DNA from: Oscillatoriaceae cyanobacterium Prado104
GTDB lineage: Bacteria; Cyanobacteriota; Cyanobacteriia; Cyanobacteriales; Microcoleaceae
Direction of reading: 5' to 3'
NCBI GenBank assembly: GCA_025454405.1
Contig: JALOON010000024.1
Span: forward strand, 1-64,000
DNA: 64,000 nucleotides
Made by a program: the position numbers and the translations under genes. The first letter of the stretch is position 1. Every line of letters starts with the position of its first letter. Positions 1-7,449 of this stretch are shown here, piece by piece. Under the pieces are notes generated by a model. The model was not told the origin of the DNA. It worked only from the letters and a program-made list of their open reading frames with translations, and searched no databases.

Positions 1-27
1 TAATTCCCGACTCGAAACGGAGAAAAA

Positions 28-65
28 CTATGCCCTATGCCCTATGCCCTATGCCCTATGCCCCC
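28..65. repeat. Heptameric short tandem repeat (TATGCCC)n
   Basis: About five head-to-tail copies of the heptamer TATGCCC, ending in a C-run. It lies just past the stop codon of psaK. It belongs to the short-tandemly-repeated-repeat class typical of filamentous cyanobacteria, which recurs with other heptamers across this window. Confidence 0.85.
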
Positions 66-99
66 CTCACCAAAAGACTTATTCAGCAAGCCCTAAATA

Positions 100-378
100 C
101 TAGATAACTTTGTCGATACTCAGCGACAAAATCGCAAAAGCTCCCAGCAAGTGACCCGCGCTCATGCAAGCGAGAAATGCCGGTACGCTAACATTGTTGA
201 ACAAAGATGGAAAAGGCAAGGGCATTTTTGGACCGACGTGCGGGTGCCAAATTCTACGGCTGAGAACTAGCAATGCTAACAGATTGCAAACAAACATGAT
301 TAGTGGCTTTTGCCAAGTTCCCGATTCTGTATCAGTTATAGCAGATTGGATTACTGCCAGTATATTTGAATCAATCAT
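100..378 (-). CDS. psaK: Photosystem I reaction centre subunit PsaK
   Basis: Small thylakoid membrane protein at the periphery of photosystem I that helps dock antenna proteins. The frame is open further upstream, but the ATG at 378 is preceded by a strong GGAGGAG ribosome site and gives 92 residues, close to the usual PsaK size of about 86. Two hydrophobic helices are visible, around PLIMFVCNLLALLVLS and AFLACMSAGHLLGAFAIL, joined by the positively charged, proline-rich loop (RRIWHPHVGPKMPLP) typical of the family. It is monocistronic here. An HLR1-type light-control site was looked for upstream but not convincingly found. Confidence 0.93.
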   Translation of the reverse strand: MIDSNILAVIQSAITDTESGTWQKPLIMFVCNLLALLVLSRRIWHPHVGPKMPLPFPSLFNNVSVPAFLACMSAGHLLGAFAILSLSIDKVI

Positions 379-683
379 TGTGGCTCCTCCGGTTTTCAAT
401 AAATTATTAAAGAGCTCGAGTTTTTGCTCAATTGAATTTCGACAAAAATACAGCAGCGATCCTCGCATTTACACAATAACTTTCTATTTTTAATTCCAGC
501 TTTACTGCGAAAGTGCGATCGTCGCTGCTAAAATTATCCACTTACAGCCTGAAGGTTTTTCATGTTAGAAAAAAAATGAAATTCAACATCCTGAGGCAAT
601 AAGTGTCACCTTTTCTATGTTTTCGCCTGTCTGGCAGTTCGGCGTTGACCGATCGGACCAGACAGGAAAAACGGCTGCCATTA

Positions 684-905
684 TTAATGAGCGACGTAGG
701 TAGGCAAAAAGTGAAGGATGTCGCGCAGAACGCTGTAGCCTGCCATATCCCACAGCAAATAAGCCAAGAAACCGATCATAGCCAAACGACCGTTCCACAG
801 CTCTGCTTGAGGGTTGAAGCCGAATAGAAAGGCATTCCGATCTTTGCCGTTGTAGGCATTAGCGGTAGGAGGTAAGTTAGTAGAGTTAGTAGGACGGGTT
901 TCCAT
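684..905 (-). CDS. High-light-inducible protein (HLIP/SCP), one-helix chlorophyll-binding
   Basis: Single-helix member of the chlorophyll a/b-binding superfamily, expected in the thylakoid membrane, where HLIPs bind chlorophyll and carotenoid and protect photosystem assembly under high light. The diagnostic motif ELWNGRLAMIGF is present (Glu, Asn and Arg ligands, then AMxGF), followed by a hydrophobic stretch ending in LLWDMAGYSVL. The start chosen is METRP at 905, which has AAGGA about 10 bases upstream and gives 73 residues; the in-frame ATG at 941 would add 12 residues. The protein stands alone, not fused to ferrochelatase. Confidence 0.9.
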   Translation of the reverse strand: METRPTNSTNLPPTANAYNGKDRNAFLFGFNPQAELWNGRLAMIGFLAYLLWDMAGYSVLRDILHFLPTYVAH

Positions 906-1331
906 CGATTTAACATTCCTTAACTGTGTTTCGCCTATCATCGTAGCTGCCGGTTTTCTCCCTTGCTATCTGCCTGCAGTCTCAAAACAAACACAAGTCC
1001 AAAGGAAGATTTCAAGCAAAAAAAAAATATGTTAACTTTTGTAATGGCTACTTTTTTGCGGTTAATTGTATCGAACAATACTCGACAAACAAACAAAATA
1101 ACTGCGAGAGATCGGTGCAGACAGATCGCACAATAAATTCTGTCGCAGAAAGCAGTCAGGAGCCGGCAGCCAAAAGTCAGAATTGCTTGGTTCCTGACTC
1201 TGGCATTCTGAATTATCTCTTCTAGCTTCACCAGACCCCAAGCGCTGCAAATTTACACTTGAGATCGGAACACGATCGCTCGCAGCTTAATTAAAATAAT
1301 TAGAGAAACATAGCGATCGGGAGCAAAACTT
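906..1331. other. Intergenic region, divergent promoters of HLIP and hflX
   Basis: No convincing gene. It must hold the promoters of the leftward HLIP gene and rightward hflX. It includes an A-run near 1019 and a GGGAG ribosome site at 1319-1323 directly before the presumed hflX start. I see no strong hairpin. Confidence 0.6.
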
Positions 1332-3125
1332 ATCGAAACCATCTACGGCAACATTCAGGGTCTCAAGTCCAGCCAGCTCAAGCAACTCGAACGGCTTTAC
1401 CACCAGCGACTACCGGGCGATCGTTTCACCACGCCAGAATTTGCCCAGCGCGCAGCCGCCATCAGCACGGAAATTGACGAACCCATTTGCGTTTACATCA
1501 ACCGTCGCGGGCAAGTCATCCGCGTCGGAGTCGGCACTCCCCGCCAAACTCAAATTCCGCCACTCGAACTGCCCCGCTACGGTGGAGGACGCCTCAGCGG
1601 CATCCGCTGCATCGCCACCCACCTCAAGCCAGAAATGCCTGGTGAAGGAGCCCTGACAGCAATGGCAATTCAGCGCCTGGACGCTCTAGTTTGGCTGACG
1701 CTGACAGGGGGCGGATTTCAGCGCCGGGGCGGCGGTGCGACGGGTTACATCCAAACAGCTTATCTCGCTCATTTAGTACCCCAAGGGGAAAACGTCGCGG
1801 CAGGCACGGAAGAGCAATTGACTCAAACCACTTTGTCTGCTGAATCCCCAGTTGTCGGCATCCAGTCAGCAACTGGTTCGGTAAAATCGTCCTTTCTCTG
1901 GAAAGTTTCCGAATCGATGAATTTGGAGGCTCTCACCAATCAAGACTTTTTGGATTTAGTCGAAGGGCTAGAAGCCGAGTTTGAGGGAGAATTTGTTGCC
2001 AAACAGGTTGAGGCCGATCGAGACAAAGTGCTGCTAGTGGGAGTGATGACTCAGGAAATGACCTCGCAGCAATTTGAGAACGGGCTTGTAGAACTGGTTC
2101 GCTTAGTAGAGACGGCGGGCGGTCAGGTACTGCAAACCCTGCGCCAAAAACGATCGCGCCCCCATCCCCAAACCGTTGTGGGCGAAGGTAAAGTTCAAGA
2201 AATTGCCCTCACCGCTCAAACTGTGAGTGCTAATCTGGTAGTGTTCGATCGCGACCTCTCTCCGGCCCAAGTTCGCAACTTAGAAACTCAGATCGGTATT
2301 CGCGTAGTCGATCGTACAGAAGTAATTCTTGATATTTTCGCTCAAAGAGCTCGATCGGGTGCCGGTAAATTGCAAGTCGAACTCGCTCAATTGCAGTACA
2401 GTTTGCCCCGACTGCGGGGCCGCGGCCAAGCAATGTCGAGACAGGGAGGCGGGATCGGTACTAGAGGACCGGGCGAAACCAAACTCGAAACCGAACGGCG
2501 GGCGATTGCCAAACGTATAGCTCGCTTGCAACAAGAAGTCAACCAACTGCAAGCTCACCGCTTCCGGCTGAGACAGCAGCGACAACACCGAGAAGTACCC
2601 TCGATCGCGATCGTCGGCTACACTAACGCGGGTAAGTCTACGCTGCTTAACGTCCTCACCAACGCGGAAGTCTACACGGCAGACCAGTTGTTTGCTACCC
2701 TCGACCCCACCACGCGACGCTTGACCGTTCCCGCCGAGATCCCCGGCGGCACACCCCTAACCTTCGTGCTTACGGATACCGTCGGCTTTATTCACGAACT
2801 GCCCCCCGCCCTGATCGACGCCTTCCGCGCTACCCTCGAAGAAGTAACCGACGCCGATGCTTTGCTGCACCTCGTCGATCTGTCCCACCCAGCTTGGCAA
2901 AGCCAAATTCGATCGGTCATGAATATTTTGACCGAAATGCCCGTAACTCCCGGCCCTGCTCTTGTAGCTTTTAACAAGATCGACGCCGTTGATGGAGAAA
3001 CCCTCGCCATCGCCCGCGAAGAGTTTCCTCAAGCTGTATTTATTTCTGCCGCCAAGGCTCTAGGTATGGAAACTCTCCGTCACAGGCTTGCTCAGTTGGT
3101 TCAGTACGCTATTTCCCCTCGGTAA
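1332..3125 (+). CDS. hflX: GTPase HflX (ribosome-associated), apparent ATC start
   Basis: Ribosome-binding GTPase that splits or rescues stalled ribosomes. The G domain has G1 GYTNAGKS at residues 429-436, G3 DTVGF and G4 NKID; the HflX-specific N-domain and glycine-rich linker (RGRGQAMSRQGGGIGTRGPGE) precede it. The first in-frame ATG (1635) would delete about 100 residues that read as a normal cyanobacterial N-terminal extension (ETIYGNIQGLKSSQLKQL). That region has no in-frame ATG, GTG or TTG back to the stop at 1311, but an ATC at 1332 sits 8 bases after GGGAG. I therefore start at this ATC, giving 597 residues. A point mutation of ATG, a sequencing error, or a shorter product from 1635 are alternatives. 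Confidence 0.85.
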   Translation: METIYGNIQGLKSSQLKQLERLYHQRLPGDRFTTPEFAQRAAAISTEIDEPICVYINRRGQVIRVGVGTPRQTQIPPLELPRYGGGRLSGIRCIATHLKPEMPGEGALTAMAIQRLDALVWLTLTGGGFQRRGGGATGYIQTAYLAHLVPQGENVAAGTEEQLTQTTLSAESPVVGIQSATGSVKSSFLWKVSESMNLEALTNQDFLDLVEGLEAEFEGEFVAKQVEADRDKVLLVGVMTQEMTSQQFENGLVELVRLVETAGGQVLQTLRQKRSRPHPQTVVGEGKVQEIALTAQTVSANLVVFDRDLSPAQVRNLETQIGIRVVDRTEVILDIFAQRARSGAGKLQVELAQLQYSLPRLRGRGQAMSRQGGGIGTRGPGETKLETERRAIAKRIARLQQEVNQLQAHRFRLRQQRQHREVPSIAIVGYTNAGKSTLLNVLTNAEVYTADQLFATLDPTTRRLTVPAEIPGGTPLTFVLTDTVGFIHELPPALIDAFRATLEEVTDADALLHLVDLSHPAWQSQIRSVMNILTEMPVTPGPALVAFNKIDAVDGETLAIAREEFPQAVFISAAKALGMETLRHRLAQLVQYAISPR

Positions 3126-3642
3126 ATACTTAAATATTCCTGTGAAAGTGTTGACAGAAGCTAAAATGCGTACATATACTGAGGACAGATATTTGGCAAA
3201 CATGAGACTATTAATAGATAAGTCATCAGCTTGTCGGTCAGGTATAATAGAGTAAAGTTTGTTGTCGCAAAGTTTGTTTTCGGAAGACTAGATTATTAAT
3301 TAATTTCAGGAGGCCGATAGTCAAGGCAAAGAAATTCTTGCTGAATAGCTGTAACATATCTGTAGTGGCTGTTTGGTAAGGGCTTCCCAAAAGCCCACAA
3401 ACAGCAAAGCCAAACAGAAATCCGGCATCAAAGCGGGTGCAAATGTGGAACAAAACTGTGAAACAAAACAAAATTGCAGCGTTTGAGGGATGGCTTCAAG
3501 CGCTTGAACAGTATTAGCAAGCGCCCGCTAGAGCTGAAATTGAGCTACTTTAAGAGTTCTGAGATAACTGACCGTAAATATTTGCGCTATCCCAGTCTGT
3601 TATGTTCGCCTTCCCATATTATCGCTGTTTCACCGAAGAGTT
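3126..3642. other. Intergenic region between hflX and the PEP-CTERM gene
   Basis: No supported gene on either strand. It contains a small hairpin (GGGCTT/AAGCCC, about 3379-3395). The 3' part should carry the promoter of the gene starting at 3643. Confidence 0.5.
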
Positions 3643-4146
3643 ATGTCTACGCCCCTGGCAAAACTAGCAATTGGACTTTCTGCTGCTGTAGCAACAGGGT
3701 TCTACTACCTAGCTGCCGCCCCCCCGGCTGCAGCAATAGTTGATGTGTGCAAGAGCGGAAACTATTCCGATGAGTGTGGTGGCAGTTCTTCCAGCCAGCA
3801 AAATCAAGCCTCCCCAACAGAACCGGAATCACTAGCATCGCCAACCGCGCCTGTAGGGGCATCATCGCCCGAACCCTCACCCGAACCCTCACCCGAACCC
3901 TCACCCGAACCCTCACCCGAACCCTCACCTACAGAGTCGATCGCATCGCCAACACCGATATTAACACCGTTACCATCACCTGTATCGGTACCATCGCCCA
4001 CCATCGCAAACATATATACTCGCGCCGCAGCTCCAAGGTCAACTGCGATCCCCGAACCCGGTACTGTTACCGCACTCCTGCTGACGGGTGCAGGAATTTT
4101 CTGCTCGGGAAGAAAGCGTGGCAAACAGGTAAGTCAACCGCGCTAG
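3643..4146 (+). CDS. Secreted PEP-CTERM-anchored protein with EPSP repeats
   Basis: Predicted exported protein of 167 residues. An N-terminal hydrophobic signal (LAIGLSAAVATGFYYLAAAPPAAA) is followed by a short Cys-containing segment, then a low-complexity Ser/Pro/Glu linker with five perfect EPSP units. The C-terminus is a classic PEP-CTERM sorting signal: IPEPG, a hydrophobic helix (TVTALLLTGAGIF), then basic residues (GRKRGK). Such proteins are processed by an exosortase and are often surface or exopolysaccharide linked; no exosortase gene is in the window. The body has no recognisable enzymatic domain, so its function is unknown. Confidence 0.8.
   Translation: MSTPLAKLAIGLSAAVATGFYYLAAAPPAAAIVDVCKSGNYSDECGGSSSSQQNQASPTEPESLASPTAPVGASSPEPSPEPSPEPSPEPSPEPSPTESIASPTPILTPLPSPVSVPSPTIANIYTRAAAPRSTAIPEPGTVTALLLTGAGIFCSGRKRGKQVSQPR
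3868..3927 (+). repeat. 12-bp tandem repeat CCCGAACCCTCA x5 inside a CDS
   Basis: Five perfect copies of CCCGAACCCTCA encode the EPSP units of the PEP-CTERM protein. Identity at DNA level suggests recent expansion by slippage, so the copy number is probably variable between strains. Confidence 0.9.
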
Positions 4147-4361
4147 CCAGTAGATCGCAGCAGTGGTTGCTTTCCAAAACCTGTCCGTTACTGCCAGCGC
4201 AATTAGGGTTTGAATTTTTTCCTGCAAATTAAAGCGGTGCCAGCACCAAAAAATAAGTCTGAAATAACTTGGCAGTTAACTTACGGCGAACAACTATATA
4301 AAAATTCATATAAGATTCGTGAAGATTATAATTAAACATATTGCTATTTTCTGAAAATACG

Positions 4362-4622
4362 ATGACCCCGAAAGTAGAAATTTACACTTGGAGAACTTGT
4401 CCGTTTTGCATTCGTGCCAAAGCACTGCTAAAGCAAAAGGGAGTTAATTTTACAGAATACGCGATCGACGGTAACGAAACAGCGCGGGATCAGATGGCAA
4501 AACGAGCCAACGGACGGCGCTCGCTGCCTCAAATTTTCATCAACGACCGACACGTAGGCGGCTGCGACGACATCCACGAACTCGATGCTAGAGGAAAGTT
4601 AGACCCGTTGCTGGAGAGTTAA
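4362..4622 (+). CDS. grxC: Glutaredoxin 3 (GrxC)
   Basis: Small dithiol glutaredoxin that reduces disulfides and glutathionylated proteins with glutathione. The active site is CPFC near the N-terminus (TWRTCPFCIRAKALL), followed by the family motifs RSLPQIFI (cis-Pro) and HVGGCDDI (glutathione binding). The ATG at 4362 gives 86 residues, the normal GrxC length; a TTG at 4341 would add seven. It is followed after about 115 bases by gshB, the enzyme that makes its cofactor, a gene pair common in cyanobacteria. Confidence 0.93.
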   Translation: MTPKVEIYTWRTCPFCIRAKALLKQKGVNFTEYAIDGNETARDQMAKRANGRRSLPQIFINDRHVGGCDDIHELDARGKLDPLLES

Positions 4623-4737
4623 CAAATAGGACTAGCGAACTTGGGACTTTCTTAAATGGAGTTTTTAGATATTCGCGGTATAATTTATATTCTTCTGCCA
4701 AATTTTCTTGCGCCCAATTCACGAGCGCTCAGCCACA

Positions 4738-5712
4738 ATGAAATTTGCATTCATCATCGATCCCTTTGAAAGGCTAATTCCAGGTCACGATACCAGCGTA
4801 GCGCTGATGGAGGCAGCTCAAGAGTTGGGTCACGAAGTCTGGACGACTCAAGCCAACGAGTTAAGCGTCATCGGTGGCAAAACCTGGGGAATGCTGAGCC
4901 GATCGACCCTAATTCCCGTAAAGTTGGTAGAGGGACGCTGGACGAGCGCTGAGAATTGGTATGGCCAGGAAACGCCGACATTGCAGCCGCTAGAAGCAAT
5001 GGACGCAGTATTCATGCGGACAGATCCCCCTGTCAACGTTCCTTACCTGTACGCTACTTATCTTTTAGACAACATTGACCCCGCTAAAACTTTAGTAGTT
5101 AACAGCCCTCAAGGATTGCGAACTGCTAATGAAAAAATGTACGCTTTGCAATTTAAAGGAGTGCTCCCAGAAACAATAGTTTCTCAAAACAAGCAGGTAA
5201 TCCAACAATTTGTTGAGGAAAAAGGAGCCGCTGTTTTGAAACCTTTGGGAGGCAAAGGTGGAGAGGGAATTTTGTTTTTACAAGCGGGCGATCGCAACTT
5301 GAATTCTCTGGTTGAAATCAGCACTCAACAAGGTATAGTTCCTGTAATGGTTCAGACTTATTTGCCGTCTGCCAAAGACGGAGATAAGCGAATCGTGCTG
5401 TTAAATGGCGAGCCGATAGGTGCTGTCAATCGCATTCCCACAGGCAATGAATTTCGCGGCAATATGGCTGTCGGCGGCAGAGTTGCCAAAACAGAAATTA
5501 CCGATCGAGAACGCGAAATTTGCGCTCAATTAGCACCGATCCTCCAGCGAGATGGACTATATTTTGTAGGTATTGATATTATTGGCGGTTATCTTACTGA
5601 AGTTAATGTCACTAGCCCTACCGGACTTAGAGAAATTGACTTGCTCGATGGTGTTAGCTTGGGCAAAAAAGTAATTGAATGGACAGTATCAAAGGTGAAA
5701 GAAAGTCATTAG
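4738..5712 (+). CDS. gshB: Glutathione synthetase
   Basis: ATP-grasp ligase that joins gamma-glutamylcysteine and glycine to form glutathione, the second step of the pathway. The 324-residue length is normal for bacterial GshB. Visible features are the N-terminal FIIDPFERLIPGHDTS, the RTDPPVNVPYLYATY substrate segment, the ATP-grasp lid (VLKPLGGKGGEGI) and metal/ATP-binding ending (GIDIIGGYLTEVNVTSPTGLREI). The start MKFAF at 4738 fits the family; a TTG at 4708 is in frame but unlikely. It lies downstream of grxC on the same strand. Confidence 0.95.
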   Translation: MKFAFIIDPFERLIPGHDTSVALMEAAQELGHEVWTTQANELSVIGGKTWGMLSRSTLIPVKLVEGRWTSAENWYGQETPTLQPLEAMDAVFMRTDPPVNVPYLYATYLLDNIDPAKTLVVNSPQGLRTANEKMYALQFKGVLPETIVSQNKQVIQQFVEEKGAAVLKPLGGKGGEGILFLQAGDRNLNSLVEISTQQGIVPVMVQTYLPSAKDGDKRIVLLNGEPIGAVNRIPTGNEFRGNMAVGGRVAKTEITDREREICAQLAPILQRDGLYFVGIDIIGGYLTEVNVTSPTGLREIDLLDGVSLGKKVIEWTVSKVKESH

Positions 5713-5745
5713 TTATTAGTCATCAGTCATCAGCGATTAGTCAGC
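5705..5745. repeat. Heptad-like short tandem repeat (AGTCATC-type)
   Basis: Imperfect heptamers of the AGTCATC/AGTTATT type start at the gshB stop codon. Similar runs follow many genes in this window. Confidence 0.6.
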
Positions 5746-5893
5746 AGGAAAACTGCGACCTACGCTCGATTGTTAACTATTAACTATCAACTATCAATTA
5801 TTCCGATCGGGTCCGGTGGCGTCTCTGATGTTACGGACAGCAGATAAACTGCCAACTATCAATCGATGGCAGCAGGCGGAACTCGCACTACTA

Positions 5894-6029
5894 ATACCAA
5901 ATCCGGGTTAGATATCCCCGTTATGACAGGGCGGTTGAAACCTGTGAGGGTGCAAAATCGAATCTGCTTCTATTTGACCTGAAACTCGAATCTCAGGAAT
6001 AAAGGGGGTGAGAAACCCGGATTTGGTAT
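5894..6029. mobile_element. MITE-like element, copy 1 (136 bp, 16-bp terminal inverted repeats)
   Basis: Bounded by a perfect inverted repeat ATACCAAATCCGGGTT / AACCCGGATTTGGTAT. The first 49 bases and last 37 bases are identical to the copy at 23172-23291, while the middle differs. It has no coding capacity. The outer TA of each end would fit a TA target duplication of an IS630/mariner-type transposase; this origin is inferred, as no such transposase is in the window. Confidence 0.75.
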
Positions 6030-6047
6030 AACTCTCAACTATCAACT

Positions 6048-6183
6048 CAAAACATACTTGCCTCAAAACTCCCAACTCAAACTCAAAACTCAAACTCCCA
6101 ACTCCCAACTCAAAACTCAAACTCCCAACTCAAAACTCAAAACTCAAAACTCAAAACTCAAAACTCCCACACAACTATCAACT
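6048..6183. repeat. Heptameric repeat tract (AACTCAA-type)
   Basis: A long run of heptamer variants AACTCAA, AACTCCC and AAACTCA fills the space up to the next gene. It is a cyanobacterial short-tandem-repeat tract with no coding sense. Confidence 0.85.
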
Positions 6184-6192
6184 GTTTAAATT

Positions 6193-7332
6193 ATGTCTAA
6201 AATAGGAGTTGCAATAGTCGGTACGGGTTTCGGTCAGAAGGTACACCTGCCCGCATTCCAGACACACCACAGAACCGAAGTTGTAGCGGTTTACCACCGC
6301 AATTCAGACAAAGCTAGGGCGATCGCCTCAACTTATAATATCCCCTACGCTTGCAGTTCGATCGAAGATATAGTTGCCATTCCAGAAGTAGTAGGTGTCA
6401 GCATTTCCACTCCACCGTTCCTGCATTTTGAAATGGCAAAAACAGTCCTGCGATCGGGCAAACATTTATTATTAGAAAAACCGACCGCCCTAACAGCAAA
6501 AGAAGCCAGAGAACTTTACTATTTAGCAAATTCCAACTCTCAAACCGCCACATATAGGGGGAAAGCGAGATCGGTCGCGATCGTGGATTTTGAATTTCGC
6601 TTCATCCCCGCTTGGCAAATGCTAGCAGAATTATTAGCAGCAGAATATGTCGGACAACAGCGGTTAATTAAAATAGACTGGCTGGTATCGAGTCGCGCCG
6701 ACGAGAATCGTCCTTGGAATTGGTACTCGCAAAAAGAAATGGGTGGCGGAGTTTTGGGCGCGACGGGTTCCCACGTTTTCGATTATATTAACTGGCTGTT
6801 CGGCCCGATTCAGAGACTGTCGGCGCAATTAATTACAGGAATTACCGCCCGTCCCGATCCGAATGAGGAAGGTAAATTAAAACCAGTAGACGCAGATGAT
6901 TCTTGCACCTTGATGCTGGAACTAGCAGGAGGCATCCCTTGCCAAGTTTGCTTGAGTTCAGTTACCTATCAAGGGCGCGGACATTGGGTAGAAATTTACG
7001 GCAGCAAGGGAACATTAGTATTGGGAAGCGACAACCCGCAAGACTACGTGCACGGATTTCGCCTGTGGGGTTCCCAAGGAGGACAGCCCTTAGCCGAAAT
7101 CAAAATTCCTCAAAGATTGGAGTTCCCGCAAGTGTACCCCGACGGCAGAATCGCCCCGTTGATTCGAGTAGTAGATAAGTGGGTAGAAGCAATTGACGCG
7201 GGCAAATCCCTGATACCGTCTCTGAAAGAAGGGGTTTACTCCCAGTTGTTAATGGATTTGACCCGCGAGTCAAACGCTACGGGAACCTGGGTAAATATAC
7301 CAAACCTAGATAAATTTTTGAACGAGAGATAA
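6193..7332 (+). CDS. Gfo/Idh/MocA family NAD(P)-dependent oxidoreductase
   Basis: Predicted cytosolic sugar or cyclitol dehydrogenase-type oxidoreductase of 379 residues. The N-terminal Rossmann fold begins with IGVAIVGTGFGQKVHLPAF and the family motif EKP follows at LLLEKPTAL, normally holding the catalytic-site lysine. The C-terminal domain has the expected GGGVLGATGSHVFDYINWLFG segment with the conserved histidine. The substrate cannot be read from the sequence. It stands alone after a repeat tract, and a further AACTCAA run follows it near 7355. Confidence 0.85.
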   Translation: MSKIGVAIVGTGFGQKVHLPAFQTHHRTEVVAVYHRNSDKARAIASTYNIPYACSSIEDIVAIPEVVGVSISTPPFLHFEMAKTVLRSGKHLLLEKPTALTAKEARELYYLANSNSQTATYRGKARSVAIVDFEFRFIPAWQMLAELLAAEYVGQQRLIKIDWLVSSRADENRPWNWYSQKEMGGGVLGATGSHVFDYINWLFGPIQRLSAQLITGITARPDPNEEGKLKPVDADDSCTLMLELAGGIPCQVCLSSVTYQGRGHWVEIYGSKGTLVLGSDNPQDYVHGFRLWGSQGGQPLAEIKIPQRLEFPQVYPDGRIAPLIRVVDKWVEAIDAGKSLIPSLKEGVYSQLLMDLTRESNATGTWVNIPNLDKFLNER

Positions 7333-7449
7333 AAGCTAGAGGTTTCACTACATCAAAACTCAAAACTCAAAACTCGATCGGCCGCAAACCCGATAAACTA
7401 CAAATAGATAAACTAGGTCAACCCCTATATCCAGAGTTGGTAGTTTTTA

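Noticed and set aside
3647-3928. Long open frame on the minus strand with Arg-Val repeats
   Set aside because: It is the reverse reading of the EPSP repeat in the PEP-CTERM gene.
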